Below are positions 1-9,033 of a stretch of DNA of 64,000 bases, piece by piece. Under the pieces are notes generated by a model. That model did not search any database and was not told the DNA's origin. It worked only from the letters and a program-made list of their open reading frames with translations. The DNA is taken from assembly GCA_016124895.1 (NCBI GenBank), contig WGMU01000003.1, forward strand, positions 1 to 64,000. Reading direction: 5' to 3'. This DNA is from a bacterium (GTDB lineage: Bacteria > Planctomycetota > Planctomycetia > Planctomycetales > Planctomycetaceae). How positions within the stretch are numbered: the stretch's first letter is position 1; each line of letters starts with the position of its first letter. The translations under genes and the position numbers were made by a program.

Positions 1-2675
1 CCAGCAAAGCTGCGGCCGTACACCCAGTACGAACGATGGAACCATTCGTCGTCGAGGAAGCCCATCGGAGCGAAAACGTGAGCAAACTTGCCGGCGTGGA
101 CGGACGCCTGGCCGGCGAAGTCACCGGAGTTCGGTCCCAGTTCGTAGCGGTTGCCGTCCTGATCCATGCGCTGCGACTTCATGTAAACGTTGTCGCCATC
201 GCTCGAGAGGATGTCCGGCAGACCGACCGACATCTGCAGCACCTGATGCCGGTCCTGGATGTTGCCGCCGGTTTCGGGGTCCTTCTCGTCGATGATCTTT
301 TCCGACAGCTTGCTGCCGGACTGAGCGTCGAGCTTCAGAAAGCGCAACCCGCCGTCGAGGAAGTTCGACCGGCCTGCAACGCCGAAGACGGAACCGTTCT
401 GCACGAGCACCGCACCGTGAACCGGCCAGACCGATTCGACCTGCTCGAATGCAACAAGACGACGCTCGACGGGCGCAGCCCGGTAACGCCAGGCAAGTTC
501 GCCATCAGATGCGCGCACGCAGTAAATCCAGCCGTCATTGCAGCCGAAGTAAGCTCGGCCGTTGTCGATCGTCGGCGGCGAGTCAACTCGCCCGCCGGCC
601 GTGAATCGCCAGGCGACTTTGCCGGACTTCGCATCAAGGGCATAAACCGTGTGCGTATCGATGCTCGACACAAACACTTTGCCGTCAGCGACAGTCACAG
701 TGCTCAGCCGGCCGCCGAGGTCCGTTTCCCAGGCCTGACCGATGTCGCTCGAAATCGCCGTCGAGGCCTGACCGCTGCGAGCTTCGTCGTGCCGGTACGT
801 CGGCCAGTCTTCTGTTGAGACGGACGGTGTCGTCGCGTCTCCGAACGCAGGGCCTTTTTCGAGGCGGCCTTCCTCCGGCACGTCTTCCGGCGGCAGCCGA
901 TCGGGAGAGGCCGGTGCCAGCGCATTGAAGCCATACAGCTTCGCCTCGGGATAACACGCGCAGTTGTGCGGCGGTGCGTAAAGCAGGCCGTTGCAGGGCA
1001 TCACTCCATAGAGACAGCCGCCGCGGACCCAGTGATTGATCTGCCAGTTGGTTTCCGTCGGGCTGACGAACTCGATGCCCGTCCGCGACGGGATGATGAA
1101 TTTGTCAGTCGCCTTCGCGATGTAGCAGCGGTGGTGGAACCAGTACGGATCAACGTTCGGCGGGAATGAGACTTTGACTTCGCCCGTCTGCAGGTCGCGG
1201 CCGGTGAACTCGCCCGAGTCACCTCCACTGGTCGTCGGAGCGGACCAGACCAGATTATTCACGACGAGCAGGTCTTCCGGCGACTGGTACCCCGAGCGGT
1301 CGTGCGGCGCGTCCCACAGAACCTTGCCGGTCGCCGAGTCAAACGCCTTCATCTTGTTATCGCCGCCCGCGTACATCAGCACGTTGCCATGAATGACCAG
1401 CCGCGGCCCGAAGTTGAACGTGATGTTCGCTCGCCGGCTGGCTGGCTCGGACTGCCAGACAACCTTGCCGGTTTCCTTGCTGAGACAGACGACCTTATCA
1501 CCGTCGTGGAAGAAGACGCGTTCGTCGTCGGCACACAGGGTCAGCGGCGAGACGACCGTTTCGTAACTCCAGCGCGTCTTACCGGTCTCGGCGTCGACGG
1601 ACGTCACCTCGCGCGGCTTGCCATCCCAGGACCACTCTTTTCCAACCAGTCCCTGATCACCAACACCTCCGTTCGATGGGACGTAACTGGCGATCTGGAG
1701 CGGGCCTCGATTGACCAGCAGATACAGCATGCCGTCGTCGTGCAGCAGTTCTTCCGTCGACTTCGTCTGCTCGTACGTGTGCTTCACATCGCCAGTGATC
1801 GCGTCGATGGCCGTCACTGGAGCTTCAAGCCCCAGCGTTACAAAGACCGTCGAGTCGGTGGCAACGAGCCGCCGGGCGAGTTCCGTCGGGCCGCTCTTCA
1901 GTGGCCACAGGTGGCTCTGCCACGTGGTGATCTCGTGCTTCCAGAGAATCGTTCCGTTGAACGCATCGCGGGCGACCAGCTTCCAGTGCGGTGGCAGCTC
2001 GATCGAAACGCGCGAGCCTTCGTCCATGACGTAGAAGACGCGACCGGCTGCCGACACGAGGGCACTCATACTCGCCATACGGTCGTGATGCCGCGACCAG
2101 CGCGGCGAACCGAGCCACTGCAGATGCCGCGGCGGGCCGACGACTTCGTCATGCGCGACCGCGTTGCCTGTCGCGTCGTACAGATAGTGAGTCCAGTCGT
2201 CGATCTTCTTCGTCCGCGGCTTAACGACCTTCTGCCACTCGTCACCCTTGCGAATCATTGCCACGCCATTCGGCGTCAGCACTCGAAGCATTTCCTTGCG
2301 GTCAATGCCCGACGCGTTGTCGACGACCAGCAGGTTGACCATGTTTTCGATATACGGCAGCGCGTCGCCGGAGAGCCGATCGACCGCCGACGTCCCGTAC
2401 TTCCCGGCAGCTCGAATCTTCTCACGGGCCGCCTCAACCTTGGCAACGTCGCGATCAAGCCCCTGTACCTGAAAGTGATCACTGACCTTCAGCGACGCCG
2501 TCAACTCCCCATCGCCACACCCCAGATGCACAATGATCCCACCGGTGGCTCCCGAAGTCTTGACCAGCTCCGCAGCGAGCGCGTCGGATGCCGCGTCGAA
2601 CGCGGAAGCCTGATTCTCCGGAGCAAGAACTACGGCCAACAGCAACGCCGCAGCAGCGGAAAGTCGAGTCATCAT
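1..2675 (-). CDS. PQQ-like beta-propeller protein with N-terminal methyltransferase-like fold (partial, runs off left edge)
   Basis: The frame is open on the minus strand from an ATG at 2675 (a second ATG lies at 2672) to the window edge, about 890 residues. GAGGA lies a few bases upstream of the start. Residues 1-24 look like a signal peptide (hydrophobic run, then QASA). A SAM-binding-type glycine motif follows (VHLGCGDGE, near residue 47), then a Rossmann-like stretch to about residue 120. From about residue 200 there are repeated blade motifs of the PQQ/BamB propeller type, such as DAFNGTILWKHE, DAETGKTRWSYE and DAKSGKVAWRFT. Such propeller proteins are frequent in Planctomycetota and are usually exported. 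A methyltransferase-like domain behind a signal peptide is odd, so it may not be catalytic. The C-terminus is missing. Confidence 0.85.
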   Translation of the reverse strand, partial: MMTRLSAAAALLLAVVLAPENQASAFDAASDALAAELVKTSGATGGIIVHLGCGDGELTASLKVSDHFQVQGLDRDVAKVEAAREKIRAAGKYGTSAVDRLSGDALPYIENMVNLLVVDNASGIDRKEMLRVLTPNGVAMIRKGDEWQKVVKPRTKKIDDWTHYLYDATGNAVAHDEVVGPPRHLQWLGSPRWSRHHDRMASMSALVSAAGRVFYVMDEGSRVSIELPPHWKLVARDAFNGTILWKHEITTWQSHLWPLKSGPTELARRLVATDSTVFVTLGLEAPVTAIDAITGDVKHTYEQTKSTEELLHDDGMLYLLVNRGPLQIASYVPSNGGVGDQGLVGKEWSWDGKPREVTSVDAETGKTRWSYETVVSPLTLCADDERVFFHDGDKVVCLSKETGKVVWQSEPASRRANITFNFGPRLVIHGNVLMYAGGDNKMKAFDSATGKVLWDAPHDRSGYQSPEDLLVVNNLVWSAPTTSGGDSGEFTGRDLQTGEVKVSFPPNVDPYWFHHRCYIAKATDKFIIPSRTGIEFVSPTETNWQINHWVRGGCLYGVMPCNGLLYAPPHNCACYPEAKLYGFNALAPASPDRLPPEDVPEEGRLEKGPAFGDATTPSVSTEDWPTYRHDEARSGQASTAISSDIGQAWETDLGGRLSTVTVADGKVFVSSIDTHTVYALDAKSGKVAWRFTAGGRVDSPPTIDNGRAYFGCNDGWIYCVRASDGELAWRYRAAPVERRLVAFEQVESVWPVHGAVLVQNGSVFGVAGRSNFLDGGLRFLKLDAQSGSKLSEKIIDEKDPETGGNIQDRHQVLQMSVGLPDILSSDGDNVYMKSQRMDQDGNRYELGPNSGDFAGQASVHAGKFAHVFAPMGFLDDEWFHRSYWVYGRSFA

Positions 2676-2805
2676 CGGACAGTCCTCAATGCAGAGAGAG
2701 CCACTCGAAGTCGCAGCTCGGGACAGATTGATCAACAGGAGAGAATCTCATCGGACCGGGTGCCGGATTGCAAACGAATGGCCAGCTTTCGCAATTGCCA
2801 ACGAA

Positions 2806-2837
2806 AAACGGCGACTGACATTTGCCAGTCGCCGTTT
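2806..2837 (-). terminator. Rho-independent terminator of the 6-phosphogluconate dehydrogenase gene
   Basis: Two perfect 12-bp arms (2806-2817 and 2826-2837) surround an 8-base loop. Read on the minus strand, the hairpin is followed by TTTTT. It lies about 75 bp past the stop codon of the upstream minus-strand gene and before the next minus-strand gene, as expected for an intrinsic terminator. Confidence 0.85.
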
Positions 2838-2845
2838 GCTTGTAA

Positions 2846-2911
2846 GGCCGGTTCCTACCGGCCGAATGGATTGATACTTGTACGTCGGCCGGTGGGAACC
2901 GGTCGCTACGG
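2846..2911. repeat. Paired palindromic repeat (GGCCGGT...ACCGGCC type)
   Basis: Two short palindromes lie head to head: GGCCGGT-TCCT-ACCGGCC at 2846-2863 and a related GGCCGGTGGGAACCGG at 2887-2902. The second is followed by GCTACGG, which ends at the base next to the stop codon of the dehydrogenase gene. The same layout, with CCGTAG/CTACGG at the outer edge, recurs near 48627 and in other gaps of this window. Confidence 0.6.
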
Positions 2912-4378
<1,467 letters not shown>

Positions 4379-4395
4379 TGTGATCAGTTTTTCCT

Positions 4396-4989
4396 TCAGT
4401 TGTTGTTATTGCCCTGTTGAAACAGGCTGGAGACCGGAACTGAGAATCCAGGAAGCTGAGTTTCTGCGGTTAACGGATCATCCCCAGAGAACATGACAGG
4501 AGTGCCGTGCGGGGTAATCGCTGTCACCGTTTTAAAGTGCGGATCAACAATCCAGACAAGCTGCGTGCCGGCTGCCAGGTACAGGTCGGCCTTCTGCTGA
4601 ACACGTTCCTGGGTGTCTGACGGCGACAGAATCTCGACGGCCAGGACCGGAGGCCCCTTAATGAAACGGGAATTCGGAGCCTGCTCAGCCAGTCGTTCTG
4701 CCGAAAACAGGGCCACGTCGATTCCGACAGAGGATTCCACGCCGTCAACCGTCAATTCACATCCGACTTCGCCGCTGAAAACGTTCCCAACGGAGACTTC
4801 CTGTTCGGCGGCCCAGTTTCCCAGCAGTCGCGCAATTGTCGCCTCAACAATCGCGTGCCAGCGGTTGCGCTTCGTCATTGGTTCCTCCACGAGCACACCG
4901 CGAATGAGCGAACGATCAATGCCGTCGTCTTCTGGCAGAGTGTAAAACTCTTCCAGCGTCATCGGTTTTGTGGAAACGGCTGTGGCCAT
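4396..4989 (-). CDS. Uma2 family protein (PD-(D/E)XK nuclease fold, DUF820)
   Basis: The 197-residue protein has the Uma2/DUF820 signature: N-terminal MTLEEFYTLPEDDG, an E-containing first strand (RGVLVEEP), then SSVGIDVALFSAERL, PPVLAVEILSPSD and the LYLAAGTQLVWIVDP strand. The family has a restriction-endonuclease-like fold but no settled function, and is expanded in cyanobacteria and Planctomycetota. The ATG at 4989 is chosen because GGAG lies just upstream; a GTG six codons earlier (5007) is also possible. It sits between a PfkB kinase and gnd on the same strand, which suggests co-transcription but not a shared pathway role. Confidence 0.88.
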   Translation of the reverse strand: MATAVSTKPMTLEEFYTLPEDDGIDRSLIRGVLVEEPMTKRNRWHAIVEATIARLLGNWAAEQEVSVGNVFSGEVGCELTVDGVESSVGIDVALFSAERLAEQAPNSRFIKGPPVLAVEILSPSDTQERVQQKADLYLAAGTQLVWIVDPHFKTVTAITPHGTPVMFSGDDPLTAETQLPGFSVPVSSLFQQGNNNN

Positions 4990-5073
4990 AATCGACTCCA
5001 GTGACACCAGGGGCAGGAACGTGCGGAGGTCAATTCTCCGCCCATTCCATCGTCCCGGAATCTCAGCACCGAC

Positions 5074-6147
5074 TCAACGCTGGATACGGGCTGAGCCGCC
5101 TTCGGCGAAGGCTTCGACCTGAGACAGCGTGGCCATCGTCGTGTCTCCTGGGAAGGTCGTCAGCAGAGCACCGTGAGCCCAGCCGAGTTTCAAAGCCTCG
5201 GCCGGTGACTTGCCGCTCAGCAGACCGTAGACGAGCCCCGAGGCGAAGCCGTCCCCGCCGCCGACGCGGTCCAGCACGTCGAGTTCGCATTCCGGAGCCT
5301 GGAAGGTTTCGCCTTCGTACCACAGCACGGCGCTCCACGAGTGGCGATTCGTGGTGTGAACTTCCCGCAGCGTCGTGGCAACGGCTTTGACGTTTGGCAG
5401 TTCCTTCGCGACGCCTTCCATCATGCCGAAGAACGCAGACGGGTCGAGCTTGCCGGTCTTTTCGACGTCCTGCCCTTTAATACCAAGACCCTTCTGCAGG
5501 TCTTCCTCGTTGCCGACAAGCACGTCGCAGAGTTCGACGATCGACCGCAGCGTCTTCTGGCAGGTGTCCAGGCCGCCGGAAATCTGCCACAGTTTGGCGC
5601 GGTAGTTCAGGTCGAAGCTGACGATCGCTCCTGCGTCCTTCGCCGCCTTCATCCCTTCGATGATGACGTTCGGGGTCGTCGACGACAGAGCAGCAAAGAT
5701 GCCCCCGCTATGGAACCAGCGGACGCCGCCCGCAAAGATCGACTTCCAGTCGATGTCGCCCGGCTTAAGCTGTGCGGCGGCTTCGTTCGAGCGGTTGTAG
5801 AAGACGACGGGGGCACGCACGCCGCAGCCCTGATCGCTGTACACAGTCGCCATGTTCGGGCCGTTGACGCCGTTGTGCTCGAACATTCGGTAGAACGGCT
5901 GCACGCCCATCGCGCGAACGCGTTCCTGAATCAGCCCGCCGATCGGGTAGTCGACCATCGCCGTCACAATGCCGGTCTTCATGCCGAAGCAGTCGGCCAG
6001 GTTAGCGGCACAGTTGAACTCGCCACCGCTGACGTGAATCGCGCACTGACTGGCTTTGTGAAACGGAATCCGGCCCGGATCGATGCGATGCACCATCGCG
6101 CCCAGAGCGACGAAATCAAGACCACCTGCGGCGGGGATGTTGAGCAT
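5074..6147 (-). CDS. PfkB-family carbohydrate kinase, possibly 2-keto-3-deoxygluconate kinase
   Basis: A 357-residue ribokinase/PfkB-fold sugar kinase. The N-terminal part has HVSGGEFNCAANLADCFG, the sugar-binding GG region. The C-terminal part has LDRVGGGDGFASGLVYGLL, which holds the catalytic Asp and anion hole of the family (usual form GAGD; here GGGD). The ATP-side segment NEEDLQKG is also visible. The closest resemblance I recognise is to KdgK-type kinases, which phosphorylate 2-keto-3-deoxygluconate, and the neighbouring gnd fits gluconate/KDG catabolism. The substrate is inferred, not shown. AAGGAAA lies at good spacing before the ATG. Confidence 0.85.
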   Translation of the reverse strand: MLNIPAAGGLDFVALGAMVHRIDPGRIPFHKASQCAIHVSGGEFNCAANLADCFGMKTGIVTAMVDYPIGGLIQERVRAMGVQPFYRMFEHNGVNGPNMATVYSDQGCGVRAPVVFYNRSNEAAAQLKPGDIDWKSIFAGGVRWFHSGGIFAALSSTTPNVIIEGMKAAKDAGAIVSFDLNYRAKLWQISGGLDTCQKTLRSIVELCDVLVGNEEDLQKGLGIKGQDVEKTGKLDPSAFFGMMEGVAKELPNVKAVATTLREVHTTNRHSWSAVLWYEGETFQAPECELDVLDRVGGGDGFASGLVYGLLSGKSPAEALKLGWAHGALLTTFPGDTTMATLSQVEAFAEGGSARIQR

Positions 6148-6693
6148 GACGTTTCCTTATGGAGTGTTGAGGTTTCAGTTTTCACGGGACGAATCTGGAC
6201 CGTACCCGATGGCTTGTTGTGGCCGCCGCCGCGACAGGAACTCCATCCGAGCGGCGACGAATCACGAATCCACAGGCGTCGCATTCGACGTCCCGCGGCC
6301 AAAAAGAGCGAGCTGAACGGCTTCTGGCCGATCGTTCTTTGCTTCAGATCAGGTTCGTCGATGTCTGCATCGGATGAAACCTGATGGCGGCGGTGGAAAC
6401 TCCGGAAGCCGCAGCGACGCTCAGGTTGCTGTCGACTCCCGATCAGCCTGCCCGGAAAACGCCCGGCCCGCGGGCAAACAGTGGCTTCCAGCCAGCTTCA
6501 CAGAGCGGCGGATGATAACCCTGAACGTCTCAGGAAAAAACGAACCCGGCATGGCAAAGTGTGCCAGGCATTCCGCGGTCGACGCCGGCTGTCAGTGCGG
6601 ACAGACAAACAGTGCGGGGAGTGTCTCAGCTCCGGCACACGACCGGACTGATGTCTCGCGAGTGGCTGGCTGGCTCGCTCGCCTCTCGACGAA
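6148..6693. other. Intergenic region with no recognised gene
   Basis: About 545 bp lie between the start of the PfkB kinase gene and the end of the GAF-protein gene. Short open frames are present on the plus strand, but none has family motifs or a convincing ribosome-binding site. It presumably holds the promoter of the kinase-Uma2-gnd run; I see no defined operator. Confidence 0.5.
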
Positions 6694-7368
6694 TCAAGTA
6701 GCCACGAGGGGACTCAACCGGTGAGCCGCAGTGGCGAGTGCGGCCCAGTCCAGCGTGAAGTCGCGGGGCTCGACGGAGTGAACAACGAGTACGCCACAGA
6801 ACTCGCCGTGCCAGAGCAGGGGAATTCCGAAGAAGCTCTGATAGAGGTCCTCGCCTGCTTCCGGGAAATGTCGAAAGCGCGGGTGGGAGGGCGCATTGGC
6901 AACGTAAACGGGCTGCAGACGTTGCGCGACCAGTCCAACCAGCCCCTGATGAAACCTCAGGCGGATCGTGCCCACGCTGCCCTGATTCAGTCCCATCGTG
7001 GCTGACAGAACCAGTTCGCCGGTTGAGCGATCGAGGCCGAACAGCGAGCACGCATCAAGATCGAGCCGGTTGGCAATCATCCGCAGCATTTCAGTCCACG
7101 CTGCCCGTCGATCCGGGATGCGAGCGGCGACGGCGGCGAATTCCCGCCAGACGGCTGCGGGAGTCGGCTGAGCACGATCGTCCGGTCGAGTCAGGACGGC
7201 ATGGGCCTGCAGGGCGTCGTCCAGGTCCTGCCGAGTGACCGTCGTTCTTGTCGAGCCTTCTGCTCGATCAACCGTACTCGCAGGCTCGGCGACGTCAGCA
7301 GTCGCCGTGACGGGAAAGAAGCCTGCCGAACTGCGCAGGGAGATCCTGCGTGGACTGAGGCAGCTCAT
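6694..7368 (-). CDS. GAF-domain protein
   Basis: The 224-residue product has one recognisable module. From about residue 95 to the end is a GAF domain (MLRMIANRLDLDACSLFGLD, LRFHQGLVGLVAQ, YQSFFGIPLLWHGEFCGVLVVH), closest in look to the N-terminal GAF domain of PtsP-type proteins. GAF domains bind small ligands or sense redox/nitrogen signals; no output domain is present. The start at 7368 is preferred because the frame upstream overlaps csrA. The gene begins 28 bp after the csrA stop on the same strand, so the two are likely one transcript. Ligand and role are unknown. Confidence 0.75.
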   Translation of the reverse strand: MSCLSPRRISLRSSAGFFPVTATADVAEPASTVDRAEGSTRTTVTRQDLDDALQAHAVLTRPDDRAQPTPAAVWREFAAVAARIPDRRAAWTEMLRMIANRLDLDACSLFGLDRSTGELVLSATMGLNQGSVGTIRLRFHQGLVGLVAQRLQPVYVANAPSHPRFRHFPEAGEDLYQSFFGIPLLWHGEFCGVLVVHSVEPRDFTLDWAALATAAHRLSPLVAT

Positions 7369-7396
7369 CGGTGTGGACCTTCGCTGGAGACTGAAA

Positions 7397-7615
7397 TCAA
7401 CTGAGAACAAGAACCTGTCCGGAAGCAGAGACTGACGGGTCTTTGCCAGCCAGTAATGCGTCGTTCGGCAGCAGTTCCGAACGGACAACCGGCATGTCCT
7501 GAGGAGCCTGGATTCCCAGCCGAACACGGCCTCCTGAGACTCCCAGCACGGTCACGCGGACCGTTCCTCCAGCAATCGTGATTTCCTGACCAGACCGACG
7601 CGCGAGTACCAGCAT
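7397..7615 (-). CDS. csrA: Carbon storage regulator CsrA
   Basis: A post-transcriptional regulator that binds GGA motifs in mRNA leaders. The 72-residue product starts MLVLARRSGQEI and has the RVTVLGVSGGRVRLGIQAP core, which holds the conserved strands and the basic residues of the RNA-binding face. The start at 7615 is fixed by homology and by AGGAAAGGAAT just upstream; the frame extends 14 codons further but that part is not CsrA-like. It is slightly longer than the roughly 61 residues of the enterobacterial protein. In many bacteria csrA lies with flagellar genes; here its partner is a GAF protein. Confidence 0.93.
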   Translation of the reverse strand: MLVLARRSGQEITIAGGTVRVTVLGVSGGRVRLGIQAPQDMPVVRSELLPNDALLAGKDPSVSASGQVLVLS

Positions 7616-7944
7616 GGCGATTCCTTTCCTGAAAACACTCCCTCGGGCAGCAGCCACCCACCTCCCGCGATGCTGCGCCCGTCCAACTCGTCACCGAGCA
7701 GCCGCCACCAGAGCACGGTGATCAGTGGCGAGGCTGCCGACGCGGTTGATCCTTGAAGGCAAACGCTGTGCCAGAGGTTCAACTCGTCAAATTCACTGCG
7801 AAACGGTCTTCTGGAGACAGAACGTGAACTGAGTCTGAGCAGACAACGGCGGCGTCTGTGTAGAAACTGCTCAACGTCAGGGAATCCCGTAGCGCGGATT
7901 TGATCAATCGAGAGCTGATCCCGGACGAGGCCGTAGGTCAGCCA

Positions 7945-8541
7945 TCAGCCGCTGTTTGGACGCATCAACAGGGCGAGCTGTTCGAGCCGGCTCCGCAGTG
8001 CTGTCCGGGAAATCCCCAGCAACTCGCTCGCCTGTACCTGATTGCCGTATACGTGGGCGAGCACTTCTGCGCGGACAACTCGATTGGCGCCTTACAGAAC
8101 GCGACGGCAGATCTCGGCGAAGTCGTCGCTGCGGAATGAGGCTCCGTCCGCTGGCGAAAGCGGCAGCAATGGGGACAGCGTCCGAACAATTTCCCGATAC
8201 GGGCACGAAGAGTCAGCGAGTGCTGCGCCGCGGCTGTTGTAAAACACACTCGCTGGCACTTCGTGCTTGTATGGCAACTCGGAGAGTTGCTTCGGACGCG
8301 TTCCTGAATCACGGAAACAGCGAGCACGGCGATCATCAGCACTCCAGCAACAACTGCAGCCACCACAATCTGGTTGACGCGATGCGCCAGCAGAGTCCGG
8401 GACAGCCTGAGGCGAACCTTCCGGCGCGGGCGTCGGCAGCTCCGGCGCAGACGCGGTGGCCTCTGGAGAAACGACGGCAGCCAACCGGTCCGTGGCGCCG
8501 CGTCCGACGAATTGGAACAGCCTGGTGACTTGCCTGGTCAT
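7945..8541 (-). pseudogene. Decayed gene with NtrC-type Fis-like DNA-binding C-terminus
   Basis: On the minus strand the end of this frame encodes EVLAHVYGNQVQASELLG followed by ISRTALRSRLEQL, nearly identical to the last helices of the NtrC-type regulator at 13569-15026 (ISRTTLRSRIEQL there). The match extends upstream into RRV, but a TAA stop at 8092-8094 sits where the intact copy has Gln. Upstream the same frame stays open to an ATG at 8541 without recognisable receiver or AAA+ domains. A separate frame there encodes a hydrophobic helix (start near 8366), suggesting an additional frameshift. A palindromic repeat (8203-8266) lies inside. I read this as a gene relic; the boundary is approximate. 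Confidence 0.5.
8203..8266. repeat. Palindromic repeat with 20-bp arms
   Basis: GCACGAAGAGTCAGCGAGTG (8203-8222) pairs with a near-perfect inverted copy at 8247-8266, with 18 of 20 positions complementary. It sits within a degenerate stretch. Its right arm (CACTCGCTGGCACTTCGTGC) has the look of a dispersed planctomycete repeat, but I cannot count genomic copies from this window. Confidence 0.6.
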
Positions 8542-9033
8542 GGCGTGATCCTGCTCCAGTCTCACAGCCAGCCGCTGTCGTTTGTCAACCGGCCAGCGAA
8601 TTCGCGTGCGGCAGATTGTGTGTTGCTCTGTGCGAATTCGTTTGGTGAACCGGAATCAGGAGGACGCAGGCGATCGCACTGTTCACAACCTGACCAGTCG
8701 GGCGCTGAGTTGTTTGAAATCTGGCCAGCTCGTCTTCAGAGAGCACTTCCTCTGCGGGTCTCTCATCTGGCCGATGACCGCAGTGGGCAGTTTGTCAGAT
8801 TTTCAATGCCCCCGCAGTTCAGCTTGAATCCACGGACTTTCAGCCATCCATTATCGATTCGCGGTTCTGTGCAGGCCGGTGTTGTCAGTCAAAGATTCGC
8901 GGTGCGCCCCCAGACAGTCCACCGGCGGGGGTGAGGGTACAACCTTTGCTTTCGGAGCCGCGACTCCGGTTTCTGGTGGTCTCGCCGCTGGCTGTCGAGA
9001 CTGTCTGCAATTGTCTCACGAGAGGGCTCGTGT
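8542..9033. other. Intergenic region upstream of the glycan operon
   Basis: About 490 bp have no supported gene on either strand. It should contain the promoter of the plus-strand methyltransferase operon. I see no clear promoter, riboswitch or repeat. Confidence 0.45.

Noticed and set aside
8092-8565. 157-codon minus-strand frame as a stand-alone gene
   Set aside because: No domain in it, it covers a palindromic repeat, and its continuation past the stop matches the NtrC C-terminus; better read as a relic.
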